Below are positions 56,910 through 64,000 of a stretch of 64,000 nucleotides of DNA, in pieces. This DNA comes from Scatomonas sp963930955 (lineage in GTDB: Bacteria; Bacillota; Clostridia; Lachnospirales; Lachnospiraceae), in the NCBI GenBank assembly GCA_963930955.1, contig OZ006967.1, positions 1,860,001 through 1,924,000 on the forward strand, read 5' to 3'. The translations under genes were made by a program, and so were the position numbers. Numbering within the stretch: position 1 is the stretch's first letter; each line of letters begins with the position of its first letter. The notes beneath the pieces are model-generated. The model saw nothing but the letters and a program-made list of their open reading frames with translations, was not told where the DNA came from and did not search any database.

Positions 56910-57679
56910 TGCAGTTTACTCCATATCGTCAGTAGTAATAAAAGAATTTCAAAAAAAGCGATGAGGAAAATTTCCGCCCGTTTCGGGGGATGGTTTTCCG
57001 TCAGCACCCGGATGGTGCCGTCGTAGCAGCGGGCTTCCATGGCGTCGTAGAGGGCTCCGGATTTTTTCAGGGCGCGGATAAACAGCACCGATACCATAGA
57101 ACCGAAGGATTTCAGGGATGTTTTGAGATCCCGGTTTCCCAGCCTGGATTTCTGGGAGGTAAGGATGCTGGAGGCGATCTCCAGCAGCACAAAGATGAAG
57201 CGGTAGGTGAGCATCATCAGTTCCAGCAGCAGAGCGGGGATCCGAAGCTTCCGCAGTTCGTTGAGGATATCCGTCATGGGTGTGCTCAGAGCCAGAAAAT
57301 AGAGGCAGGAGACACTGGCCATGGCGGTGAGGATCAGCTGGAGCCCCCGGTGCAGAGACCGGAAGCTTCCGGTAATGTAAATGTTTCCCAGAGGAAGAGC
57401 GAAAGCGTCCAGAGGAGTCCCGGAGATATTGACGATGATAGCCAGGGTGGACAGAAGCAGGAAAACCAGAGGGATCAGCATCAGATTCCGGTAGCGAAAA
57501 AAAGCGATCCCTCCTCTGCCCACGATGAGATAGCTGTTGACCGCCAGCACCAGTACGGCCAGGGGGATGGAACGGCTGACCACGCACATGCAGAGGGTCA
57601 GTACGGCGTAGATGAATTTTTCCCCGGCATTGACATATCTTAAATTGGACTGATAACAGAGTTTGTCGATCAACAGCAT
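56906..57679 (-). CDS. cbiQ: Cobalt ECF transporter transmembrane protein CbiQ
   Basis: The 257-aa T-component has multiple membrane helices (AVLTLCMCVVSRSIPLAVLVL, LMLIPLVFLLLSTLAIIVNIS, and others) and the cytoplasmic coupling helices ALKKSGALYDAMEARCYDG near residue 205, where the Ala-Arg-Gly motif contacts the ATPase. It links CbiM to CbiO. The start at 57679 and the overlap with the fused cbiO-cbiK fit an operon. Confidence 0.95.
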   Translation of the reverse strand: MLLIDKLCYQSNLRYVNAGEKFIYAVLTLCMCVVSRSIPLAVLVLAVNSYLIVGRGGIAFFRYRNLMLIPLVFLLLSTLAIIVNISGTPLDAFALPLGNIYITGSFRSLHRGLQLILTAMASVSCLYFLALSTPMTDILNELRKLRIPALLLELMMLTYRFIFVLLEIASSILTSQKSRLGNRDLKTSLKSFGSMVSVLFIRALKKSGALYDAMEARCYDGTIRVLTENHPPKRAEIFLIAFFEILLLLLTIWSKLQ

Positions 57680-57706
57680 ATCATTTTTACCTCGGCAGAA
57701 TGTTCT

Positions 57707-58024
57707 TTATAATTCCTCGTTGGCTTTTCCCAGTTTTTTACGCTCGTAAAAGCGTCCCACAAAGAAGGCGATGACGCCTACGCCGATCCCGGTCTGGACG
57801 CAGAAGAGCAGGCTTTCTACCTCCCCGGGAAGTTCGCCGCCGATGGCGTTTTCCAGCACCGGGGTGGCCCAGGGCTCATAATCCGGTGAGATTTCCTCCA
57901 CCACCTGGCTTCCCGCGTCATCGGATCCGCCGAAAGCGGCGCCCCGGCGGGCGAAGAAGGGAATAATGGCAATCAATGCGGCAAGGATCAGCAGTACAAG
58001 GACCAGTTTTTTATTCTTACTCAT
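57707..58024 (-). CDS. cbiN: Cobalt transport protein CbiN
   Basis: The 105-aa protein has two membrane helices with an extracellular loop between: an N-terminal helix in KLVLVLLILAALIAIIPFFA, then GGSDDAGSQVVEEISPDYEPWATPV, the conserved DYxPW-like segment, and a second helix near residue 78. CbiN stimulates substrate delivery to CbiM. It lies three bases after cbiM. GGAGG precedes the ATG. Confidence 0.95.
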   Translation of the reverse strand: MSKNKKLVLVLLILAALIAIIPFFARRGAAFGGSDDAGSQVVEEISPDYEPWATPVLENAIGGELPGEVESLLFCVQTGIGVGVIAFFVGRFYERKKLGKANEEL

Positions 58025-58026
58025 GT

Positions 58027-58788
58027 TCAGGCCTCCTTTACAAATCCAATGGACTTCAGCTCTTTTGCGGCGAAGGATTCCAGGGCAATGATGATCACTA
58101 CCGTAAGGATCCCCTCGATCACAGCCAGAGGAATCTGAGTGGGAGCGAAGACTGCCAGGAATTTCGCGAAAGAAGCGCCGACCCCGCCCACTTCCGAGGG
58201 GTTTGCCAGGGCCAGCTGGAAGGCGGTAACGCAGTAGGTAAACAGATCCCCCGCGGCGGCGGCGATAAAAATGTTTACTTTTTTATTCAGACCGCATTTT
58301 TTCAGAAGCTGATACAGAAGGAAGGTGACCAGAGGTCCGGCGACAGCCATGGAAAAACAGTTGGCACCCAGGGTGGTCAGGCCGCCGTGCCCCAGAAGCA
58401 GGGCCTGGAACAGCAGGACGATGATCCCCAGAATGCTGACCGCCAGAGGCCCGAAGAGGATGGCTCCCAGACCGGTTCCCGTCATGTGCGAGCAGCTTCC
58501 GGTTACGGAAGGAATTTTCAGGGATGAGATTACAAAGACAAAGGCCCCGGAAATGGCGATGAGGGTCAGGGCTCTGCGGTTTTTCTTTACCGTATTCCGC
58601 AGGGTGAAAAAGCCTGCCAGCAGAAAGGGAAGGCAGATAACGCCCCAGGCGATGCAGAAAGCAGGGGGAAGATATCCCTCCATGATGTGCATGGCATGGG
58701 CGGCGGGGAGGATCCCCAGGCTCAGGGCCAGGCCGGCAGCGATGGCTGTCAGTTTCTTTTGCGGTTTTGTCAGGTTACTCATTTGCAT
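58027..58788 (-). CDS. cbiM: Cobalt transport protein CbiM
   Basis: The 253-aa S-component has an N-terminal signal-like segment whose cleavage would expose MHIMEGYLPP, the metal-binding amino terminus of the family (His after Met). Later segments SSLKIPSVTGSCSHMTGTGLGAILFGP and LLLGHGGLTTLGANCFSMAVAGP are diagnostic. The ATG at 58788 has GGAGTG upstream; the in-frame start at 58848 does not. It is the first gene of cbiM-cbiN-cbiQ-cbiO/cbiK, controlled by the upstream cobalamin riboswitch. Confidence 0.96.
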   Translation of the reverse strand: MQMSNLTKPQKKLTAIAAGLALSLGILPAAHAMHIMEGYLPPAFCIAWGVICLPFLLAGFFTLRNTVKKNRRALTLIAISGAFVFVISSLKIPSVTGSCSHMTGTGLGAILFGPLAVSILGIIVLLFQALLLGHGGLTTLGANCFSMAVAGPLVTFLLYQLLKKCGLNKKVNIFIAAAAGDLFTYCVTAFQLALANPSEVGGVGASFAKFLAVFAPTQIPLAVIEGILTVVIIIALESFAAKELKSIGFVKEA

Positions 58789-58837
58789 AAAACACTCCTT
58801 TCCTTCTCCGGCCTCCTTCCGGCCGGCAATAAAAAAA

Positions 58838-58893
58838 GCCTCATCCATTTACAGGTTTTCGGATGGGCCCCAAGCAGCCTTGCGGGCTGCTTT
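58838..58893 (-). terminator. Riboswitch expression platform before cbiM
   Basis: On the minus strand CATCC...GGATG followed by AGGCTTTTTTT makes a terminator (about 58868 to 58838), while GCAGCC/GGCTGC (58873-58891) offers a competing hairpin. This fits transcriptional control by the cobalamin aptamer just upstream. Confidence 0.7.
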
Positions 58894-58924
58894 ACGCCTT
58901 GTCAAACCACGTAACAATGGCATA

Positions 58925-59106
58925 TTCTTGCGCAATGGGCAGGTCTTCTGACTTATGCGTCGTCATCTTCTCCTGTCTTCCCGGTTACCCAGTGACATAA
59001 GCGGAGAAAATTCAGCAATTACAGCGGCGTGACCGTGCGGGATTCTCACCCGGCTTCCCTATTCTTCTGTGGAAGGAACACAGACACCTCATTGCCTGTT
59101 CAGTTG
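58925..59106 (-). promoter_or_regulatory. Cobalamin riboswitch of the cbi operon
   Basis: Minus-strand leader with the conserved blocks GCCGGGTGAGAATCC, CACGGTCACGCCGCTGTAA and the B12-box region GTCAGAAGACCTGCC. It precedes cbiM, a classic riboswitch target; cobalamin should lower cobalt uptake. Confidence 0.93.
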
Positions 59107-59114
59107 TCTTACTC

Positions 59115-59143
59115 AGTATAGCCGCTGCCGGGGCGCTTGTCAA
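59115..59143 (-). promoter_or_regulatory. Promoter of the cbi operon
   Basis: On the minus strand TTGACA (59143-59138) and TATACT (59120-59115) with a 17-bp spacer, just before the cobalamin riboswitch. Confidence 0.88.
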
Positions 59144-59151
59144 GAATGTAG

Positions 59152-59191
59152 GCACTTGACTTCACTTTTCCATGCACTTGACTTCACTTTT
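59152..59191 (+). repeat. Two 18-bp direct repeats at the heme operon promoter
   Basis: GCACTTGACTTCACTTTT occurs at 59152-59169 and 59174-59191, 22 bp apart. The second copy contains the TTGACT -35 of the heme-side promoter, so the repeats may be an operator or a promoter duplication. Confidence 0.75.
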
Positions 59192-59206
59192 TCATTCTAT
59201 TATAAT
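59178..59206 (+). promoter_or_regulatory. Promoter of the hem operon
   Basis: TTGACT (59178-59183) and TATAAT (59201-59206) have a 17-bp spacer. The final T of the -10 is the first base of the short TA-flanked element. Confidence 0.85.
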
Positions 59207-59257
59207 AGCATCAGTGTACAAGGGGACAATACGGTTGCCCCTTGTACACTGATGCTA
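59206..59257. mobile_element. 52-bp miniature of the TA-flanked element (copy C)
   Basis: TAGCATCAGTGTACAAGGGG (59206-59225) and its perfect complement at 59238-59257 enclose 12 bases. The ends match copies A and B except for one symmetric base change (GCATC for GCGTC), so this is an internally deleted relative. It lies at the edge of the -10 and would be transcribed as a hairpin at the 5' end of the hem leader. Confidence 0.88.
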
Positions 59258-59261
59258 TGGA

Positions 59262-59400
59262 TTGCCGGGGGAACACTCCCCGGAAAAACAGAATCGTCGG
59301 GAGTCCCTCCAGAGGGTGAAAAGGGAATCAGGTGCAAGTCCTGAGCGATCCGGTCACTGTGAGCAGAACGCGTCTCTGCAAGTCAGGAACCTGCTTCCGG
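59262..59400 (+). promoter_or_regulatory. Cobalamin riboswitch of the hem operon
   Basis: Conserved blocks GGGAATCAGGTGCAAGTCCT, GAGCGATCCGGTCACTGTGA and the B12-box GTCAGGAACCTGCTTCC are present in order. It controls hemA and the corrin/heme genes and is the divergent counterpart of the cbi riboswitch. Confidence 0.9.
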
Positions 59401-59469
59401 GGAGAGCAAGATAGAAAGTTTCCATGGAAAGCTGCTATCTTACTGCGGAGGGATCTCTCCGCATGTGAA

Positions 59470-59500
59470 GCCTGCTTTTCCAGCAGGCCTTTTCTTTTGT
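59470..59500 (+). terminator. Terminator of the hem-side riboswitch
   Basis: GCCTGC (59470-59475) pairs with GCAGGC (59483-59488), followed by CTTTTCTTTT. A preceding GCGGAG/CTCCGC stem (59443-59461) may compete with it. Confidence 0.8.
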
Positions 59501-59589
59501 CCGGAAAAAGAAGCAGTTTGTTCCGGCGAAAGAGGGGCAGTCCATGAAAATCATAGTAAGACACCAGAAATGGGCGGAGGTACAGACAG

Positions 59590-60822
59590 ATGAGTATACA
59601 AATGCTGGGGATCGATCACAGCCGGGCGCCGGTGGATGTGCGGGCCATTTTTTCATTTACCAAGAAGAATGCCGCCGCGGCCATGGATTCCCTGAAAAAA
59701 GACTGCGGGGTGGAGGGCTGCATCATCCTTTCCACCTGCAACCGCATGGAGATCTGGGTCAGCGCTCCGGAGGACTGGCAGGGTTCCCTGCTGGAGGAGC
59801 TCTGCCGGATCAAGGAGGTGGATCCCACGGAATTCCGGGAGTACTTTGTGGAACGCAGAGGGGAGGAGGCAGTGGATCATCTGTTTCATCTGGCCTGTGG
59901 CCTGAAATCCATGATCCTGGCAGAGGATCAGATCCTGACTCAGGTGGGGGACGCCCTGGCCCTGGCCAGAGAATTTTATATGACGGACAGCGTGCTGGAG
60001 GTGCTGTTCCGGAAGGCAGTGACGGCGGCCAAGCGGGTCAAGACCGACGTGGTGTTCAGCCGGGCCAGCGAGACCGCCATGGACCGGGCGGTGGAGATGC
60101 TGAAGAACCAGGGCTTCGACCTGAAGGGAAAGCGCTGCATGGTTATCGGCAACGGGGAGATGGGCCGGCTGGCGGCTCTGACCCTGGCCAGCCAGGGAGC
60201 GGACGTGACGGTGACGGTGCGCCAGTACCGCAGCGGGGTGGTGAAGATCCCCCTGGGCTGCAAGCGTATTGATTACGGTGAGCGGATGGAGCTGTTTCCC
60301 CGGTGCGACCTGGTGGTCAGCGCCACTGCCAGCCCCAATTATACCTTAAAGCTGGAATCCGTACGGGAGTGCGCCCTGGATCACTCTATCTGTCTCATTG
60401 ACCTGGCGGTGCCCAGGGACATTGAGCCTGCCATCGGCCGGCTGGAGCAGATCTGCCTGTACGATATCGATGATTTTAAGAGCAGCGGAGACCACACCAA
60501 TGAAGCTGCCTATGAGCAGGCGGAGTACATCCTGCATGAGGAGATGGACGAGTTTTACGCCTGGCTCAACGGCCGGGATCTGATCCCCAGGATCCAGGAG
60601 ATCCAGCAGGACGCGGTGACGGATCTGAACCTGCGGATCCGCAAGATCATCCGCAAGCTGCCCATGGAAGAGGCAGATCAGGAAAAACTGCTGAAGAATA
60701 TCGACACCGCCGCAGGAAAAGTGGTGGGGAAAATGATGTTTGGACTCAGGGACACGCTGGAGAGGGATTCTTTCCTGGAATGCGTGGCCGGACTGGAGAA
60801 GCTGTATGAACCGGAAGCATAA
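59590..60822 (+). CDS. hemA: Glutamyl-tRNA reductase
   Basis: HemA reduces glutamyl-tRNA to glutamate-1-semialdehyde, the entry to tetrapyrrole synthesis. The 410-aa protein has the catalytic cysteine in STCNRMEIW near residue 50, the GIDHSRAPVDVR N-terminus, SMILAEDQILTQV near 112, and the NADPH-binding VIGNGEMGRLAALTL near 185. GGAGG lies ten bases before the ATG. The end overlaps the next gene by 17 bases. The upstream cobalamin riboswitch shows that the pathway feeds corrinoid synthesis. Confidence 0.96.
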   Translation: MSIQMLGIDHSRAPVDVRAIFSFTKKNAAAAMDSLKKDCGVEGCIILSTCNRMEIWVSAPEDWQGSLLEELCRIKEVDPTEFREYFVERRGEEAVDHLFHLACGLKSMILAEDQILTQVGDALALAREFYMTDSVLEVLFRKAVTAAKRVKTDVVFSRASETAMDRAVEMLKNQGFDLKGKRCMVIGNGEMGRLAALTLASQGADVTVTVRQYRSGVVKIPLGCKRIDYGERMELFPRCDLVVSATASPNYTLKLESVRECALDHSICLIDLAVPRDIEPAIGRLEQICLYDIDDFKSSGDHTNEAAYEQAEYILHEEMDEFYAWLNGRDLIPRIQEIQQDAVTDLNLRIRKIIRKLPMEEADQEKLLKNIDTAAGKVVGKMMFGLRDTLERDSFLECVAGLEKLYEPEA

Positions 60823-61279
60823 GTATTTTCCGCTGTTTGTGAGCCTGGAAGAAAAGGAGATCCTGGTCGTCGGGGGAGGGACCATTGCCTCCAGGAGGAT
60901 CCGCGCCCTGCTTCCCTTCGGAGGCCGTCTGACGGTGATCGCCCCGGAGGTTTCTGATTTTGTAAAAGAAGCGGCGGCGGAGGGAGAGCTGGTCTGGAAA
61001 CAGGAAGCATACACCCGGGAGGCCCTCCGGTACGCGGATCTGGTGCTGGCCTGCACCGATGATCCGGAACTAAACGGAGAGATCTACAGTGTCTGCAAAT
61101 GCCTGGGGATCCCTGTAAATGTCTGCAGCGACCGGCGGAAATGCGATTTTTATTTTCCGGGGATCGTTGCCAGAGACAATGTGGTGATCGGCGTCACCGC
61201 CGGGGGAACGGATCACAGAAAGGCCAGAGAGGTCCGAGAAAAAATCGAAAGGCTGCTGGAGGAAGAAGAACATGAATAA
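60806..61279 (+). CDS. Precorrin-2 dehydrogenase/sirohydrochlorin ferrochelatase-like
   Basis: The 157-aa protein is the Met8/CysG-N type NAD-dependent dehydrogenase that oxidises precorrin-2 to sirohydrochlorin. Visible are PLFVSLEEKEILVVGGGTIASRRI near the N-terminus, VLACTDDPELNGEIYSVCK near residue 85, VNVCSDRRKCDFYFPGIV near 110, and VGVTAGGTDHRKAREVRE near 130. It lacks the extended C-terminal dimer domain of CysG, as in short Firmicutes forms. The ATG at 60806 has GGAG upstream and overlaps hemA. It supplies the substrate of CbiK encoded divergently. Confidence 0.9.
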   Translation: MNRKHKYFPLFVSLEEKEILVVGGGTIASRRIRALLPFGGRLTVIAPEVSDFVKEAAAEGELVWKQEAYTREALRYADLVLACTDDPELNGEIYSVCKCLGIPVNVCSDRRKCDFYFPGIVARDNVVIGVTAGGTDHRKAREVREKIERLLEEEEHE

Positions 61280-62180
61280 AAGAAAATTTATTATAGGAAG
61301 CCGGGAGAGTGCTTTGGCGGTGGTGCAGAGCCGGATGGTCCTGGGGTATCTGCAGGAGCACTGTCCGGAGCTGGAGGCGGAGCTGCTGACCATGAAGACC
61401 ACAGGAGATAAGATCCTGGACCGGAGACTGGATCAGATCGGAGGTAAGGGCCTGTTTGTGAAGGAACTGGATAAGGCCTTGATGGACAGGCGGAGCGATC
61501 TGTCCGTTCACAGCATGAAGGATCTGCCCATGGAGGTGGCGGAGGATCTGCCTCTGGTGGGATGTTCCCGAAGAGAAGATCCCAGAGATGTGCTGGTGCT
61601 GCCGGAAGGGACGAAAGAAATCGATTTTTCAAAGCCCATAGGCACCTCCTCCCTGCGGAGGAGCCTGCAGCTGCAGGAGCTGTTTCCGGAAGCACGGTTT
61701 GAGAGTATCCGAGGGAATCTGCAGACCCGGCTGCGGAAGCTGGACGAAGGTCAGTTCGGAGCGATTGTACTGGCGGCTGCCGGGGTAAAGCGCATGGGAC
61801 TGGAGCACAGGATCAGCCGGTATTTTTCCGTGGAAGAGATCATTCCTGCCGCCGGCCAGGGGATCCTGGCTCTTCAGGGACGAAAGGGAGAGGATTATTC
61901 TATGCTGGCAGGCTTCCGGGATCCGGAGGCAGAGGATGCTGCCGCGGCGGAGCGGGCCTTTGTGCGGTATCTGGACGGAGGCTGTTCTTCTCCCATTGCG
62001 GCCCATGCAAGGATCCGGGGAGATCAGCTGACCCTGCTGGGTCTTTATTATGAGGAAGAGACAGGAACCTATACAAAAGGCACAAAAACCGGCGGAAGAG
62101 ACCAGGCGGAGGAGCTTGGTATTGCCCTGGCTAGGGAGCTTCGGGAACAGACTGCCGGAAAGCATAAAGGAGGAGCGTAA
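61272..62180 (+). CDS. hemC: Hydroxymethylbilane synthase
   Basis: HemC polymerises four porphobilinogen units. The 302-aa protein shows IGSRESALAVVQSRMV at the N-terminus, the dipyrromethane-contact segments KDLPMEVAEDLPLVGCSRREDPRD near residue 80 and GTSSLRRSLQL near 125, and the cofactor cysteine in DGGCSSPIAAHA near 238. Length is normal. It starts eight bases before the upstream stop. Confidence 0.97.
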   Translation: MNKRKFIIGSRESALAVVQSRMVLGYLQEHCPELEAELLTMKTTGDKILDRRLDQIGGKGLFVKELDKALMDRRSDLSVHSMKDLPMEVAEDLPLVGCSRREDPRDVLVLPEGTKEIDFSKPIGTSSLRRSLQLQELFPEARFESIRGNLQTRLRKLDEGQFGAIVLAAAGVKRMGLEHRISRYFSVEEIIPAAGQGILALQGRKGEDYSMLAGFRDPEAEDAAAAERAFVRYLDGGCSSPIAAHARIRGDQLTLLGLYYEEETGTYTKGTKTGGRDQAEELGIALARELREQTAGKHKGGA

Positions 62181-62183
62181 GCC

Positions 62184-63683
62184 ATGAGTACAGGAAAGGT
62201 TTGGCTGGTGGGAGCCGGTCCCGGGGACGCGGGCCTTTTCACCAGAAAAGGATACGAGGTGCTGCAGGCGGCAGAAGTGGTGGTCTATGACAGCCTGGTA
62301 GGGGCCGGGGTTCTGTCCATGATCCCCAAGAAGGCCCGGACCATTAACGTAGGCAAACGGGCCAGCCATCACACCATGCCCCAGGAGGAGATTAACCGGG
62401 TGCTTCTGGAGGAGGCGAAAAAAGGATACCGGGTGGTGCGGCTGAAAGGGGGAGACCCCTTCCTCTTCGGAAGAGGCGGGGAGGAGCTGGAGCTACTTAC
62501 TGAAGAAGGAATCCCCTACGAAGTCGTGCCGGGAGTAACCTCGCCCCTGGCGGTTCCCGCCTACAACGGCATTCCTGTGACCCACAGGGATTTCACCTCT
62601 TCCCTGCACATCATAACGGGGCACAAAAAGGCGGGACAGCCTTATGATATTAATTTCAGGGCTCTGGTGGAGACAAAGGGAACCCTGGTGTTTCTTATGG
62701 GAGTCACCGCTCTGCCGGATATCTGCGGGAATCTTCTCCGGGCCGGTATGGATCCGGAAATGCCCGCCGCCATTCTGCAGAAGGGCACAACGGCCAGGCA
62801 GAAACGGATCGTGGCTACGGTGGCCACTCTGCCGGAGGAAGTGAAAAAACAGGGGGTGGAGACTCCGGCCATTATTGTAGTGGGGAAGGTCTGCACCCTG
62901 GCGGATAAATTTGCCTGGTATGAGCATCTGCCCCTGTTCGGGTACCGGGTATTGGTGACCCGGCCCAGGGAACTGGTCTCCACCATGGCGGAGAAGCTGC
63001 GGAAGCAGGGGGCGGAGGTGCTGGAGCTGCCGGCTATCCGCACAGAACGGATCCTAGAAAACCAGCGGATGCGGGAAGCCCTGGAGCACCTGGAGCGGTA
63101 TACCTGGATTGCTTTTACCAGCCCCACCGGGGTCCGGGTGTTTATGGAGGATCTGGTGGAAAATGGAACGGATCTGCGGAAGCTGGCCCATGTGAAGATC
63201 GCCGCCATCGGGGAAGGCACAAAGAAGGCCCTGCGGGAGCGGGGGCTGCTGGCAGATCTGATCCCGGAGGTTTACGACGGAGCTTCCCTGGGGGAAGCCC
63301 TGGCGGGAGTCTGCGGGGAGAAGGACCGGATCCTGCTGCCTCGGGCAAAGGCCGGCAGTCAGGAGATTCTGGAGAAGCTTTCGTGGATCTGGGTAGACGA
63401 CATTCCCACCTACGAGACCTACAGCGAGACCCAGGACTATGTGGACGAAGCTTCTCTGTTCGGACCGGGAGGGGTAGACTGCGCCGTGTTTACCAGCGCC
63501 TCTACGGTAAAGGGATTTGTGGAAGCTACCCCGGGGCTGGATTACAGCCAGGTGACGGCGGCCTGCATCGGACGGCAGACCCGGGCGGCTGCGGAAGCCG
63601 CGGGCATGAAAACCGCCATGGCGGAGAAAGCCACCATTGACAGTGTGGTGGACCTGGTGATAAAACTGAAAGAGAGCAGATAA
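62184..63683 (+). CDS. cobA-hemD: Uroporphyrinogen-III methyltransferase/synthase fusion (CobA-HemD)
   Basis: The 499-aa protein joins SAM-dependent uroporphyrinogen-III C-methyltransferase (about residues 1-250: VWLVGAGPGDAGLFTRKG, VVRLKGGDPFLFGRGGEE, and PAIIVVGKV) and uroporphyrinogen-III synthase HemD (about 252-499: LFGYRVLVTRPRE, WIAFTSPTGVRVF, VFTSASTVKGF and CIGRQTRAAA). This fusion is common in Clostridia. It converts hydroxymethylbilane to precorrin-2 in two steps. It starts three bases after hemC with AAAGGAGGAG upstream. Confidence 0.96.
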   Translation: MSTGKVWLVGAGPGDAGLFTRKGYEVLQAAEVVVYDSLVGAGVLSMIPKKARTINVGKRASHHTMPQEEINRVLLEEAKKGYRVVRLKGGDPFLFGRGGEELELLTEEGIPYEVVPGVTSPLAVPAYNGIPVTHRDFTSSLHIITGHKKAGQPYDINFRALVETKGTLVFLMGVTALPDICGNLLRAGMDPEMPAAILQKGTTARQKRIVATVATLPEEVKKQGVETPAIIVVGKVCTLADKFAWYEHLPLFGYRVLVTRPRELVSTMAEKLRKQGAEVLELPAIRTERILENQRMREALEHLERYTWIAFTSPTGVRVFMEDLVENGTDLRKLAHVKIAAIGEGTKKALRERGLLADLIPEVYDGASLGEALAGVCGEKDRILLPRAKAGSQEILEKLSWIWVDDIPTYETYSETQDYVDEASLFGPGGVDCAVFTSASTVKGFVEATPGLDYSQVTAACIGRQTRAAAEAAGMKTAMAEKATIDSVVDLVIKLKESR

Positions 63684-63688
63684 AGGGT

Positions 63689-63718
63689 GGGGCGGATCCG
63701 GCTTTTGCCGGCCGCCCC
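63689..63718 (+). terminator. GC-rich hairpin between cobA-hemD and hemB
   Basis: GGGGCGG (63689-63695) and CCGCCCC (63712-63718) with an inner CCGG stem. There is no T run, so it may attenuate or stabilise the transcript rather than end it. Confidence 0.45.
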
Positions 63719-63751
63719 GCGTCTTAAAGAATAAAAAAGGAGAGCAGAAAA

Positions 63752-64000
63752 ATGGACATGAGAATCAGACCCCGCCGCCTGCGGGGAAACGAAAAGATCC
63801 GCAGAATGGTGCGGGAGACCAGAATGGACAAATCCTCTCTAATCTATCCTCTATTTGTTATGGAGGGAGAAAATAAACGGGAGGAGATTCCTTCCATGCC
63901 GGGACAGTACCGGTATACCCTGGACATCCTGCCGGAGAAGCTTTCCCAGCTGGCGGACGCCGGCGTGGGAAGCGTGATGCTTTTCGGCATTCCGGATCAC
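63752..64000 (+). CDS. hemB: Delta-aminolevulinic acid dehydratase (5' part)
   Basis: The first 83 codons run to the window edge. MRIRPRRLRGNEKIRRMVRET, LIYPLFVMEGENKREEIPSMPGQYRYTLD and SVMLFGIPD are typical of the HemB N-terminus. HemB condenses two aminolevulinates to porphobilinogen, just before HemC. AAAGGAGAG precedes the ATG. The gene lies 68 bases after cobA-hemD and continues the operon. Confidence 0.9.
   Translation, partial: MDMRIRPRRLRGNEKIRRMVRETRMDKSSLIYPLFVMEGENKREEIPSMPGQYRYTLDILPEKLSQLADAGVGSVMLFGIPDH

Overview
The window reads as a chromosomal segment of an anaerobic gut Firmicute of the Lachnospiraceae, most like a Blautia-type acetogen. This is an inference from gene content: an acetogen-style methylenetetrahydrofolate reductase, two CooC-type CODH maturation ATPases, a DUF3786 protein, cobalt uptake plus corrin/heme synthesis genes under cobalamin riboswitches, a GlgC/GlgD pair, a GH31 alpha-glucosidase of the Blautia obeum type, many AraC regulators, and NiaR, BirA and yybP-ykoY regulation typical of Firmicutes. 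Genes are dense, mostly start with strong AGGAGG-type ribosome sites, and convergent neighbours often overlap at their stop codons.

Layout. 0-6.4 kb: metF, an AraC regulator divergent from a possible 25-aa peptide gene, birA, an unusual symporter with an extra N-terminal domain, a PepSY lipoprotein, and bioY under a clear BirA operator. 6.8-12.6 kb: an AMP-binding acyl-CoA synthetase-like enzyme, glgC-glgD, a small membrane protein and a PucR/CdaR-type regulator. 12.6-28.5 kb: a large alpha-galactoside and alpha-glucoside locus with an MsmK/UgpC ATPase, three AraC regulators, a lipoprotein binding protein with two permeases, two GH36 alpha-galactosidases, a GH13_4 sucrose-cleaving enzyme and a GH31 alpha-glucosidase. 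Together these could import raffinose-type sugars, remove galactose, and split the remaining sucrose or isomaltose-type glucosides.

28.5-38.3 kb: mntP with a manganese riboswitch; an ibrA gene broken by a 279-bp TA-flanked inverted-repeat element; ibrB; an unknown membrane protein; a PurF-like protein lacking the catalytic N-terminal cysteine; an MFS trio; trpB2; tRNA-Pro(GGG); and a second copy of the 279-bp element. 38.3-42.4 kb: nadB-nadC-niaR-nadA behind a promoter overlapped by a NiaR-like operator, then a short Rrf2 protein. 42.4-47.4 kb: a cloverleaf-like palindromic element, two sirtuin-like genes (the second truncated), DUF3786, TetR, two cooC genes and a zinc-ribbon protein. 47.5-55.2 kb: a BceAB-type transporter, mgtA behind an M-box and a possible leader ORF, an internally deleted Rpn-family gene, an MBL-fold hydrolase, and a 250-bp region with eight TACNGTA heptamers.

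55.2-64 kb: a minus-strand cobalt operon cbiM-cbiN-cbiQ-cbiO::cbiK, in which the ECF ATPase and the cobaltochelatase are one polypeptide, divergent from hemA-met8-hemC-cobA/hemD-hemB. Each operon has its own cobalamin riboswitch and a good sigma-A promoter, and a 52-bp miniature of the TA-flanked element sits at the -10 of the heme-side promoter. The most notable items are the TA-flanked element family with compensatory changes and its exact insertion into ibrA, the CbiO-CbiK fusion, the cysteine-less PurF paralogue, the sirtuin/DUF3786/CooC neighbourhood, and several structured intergenic elements.
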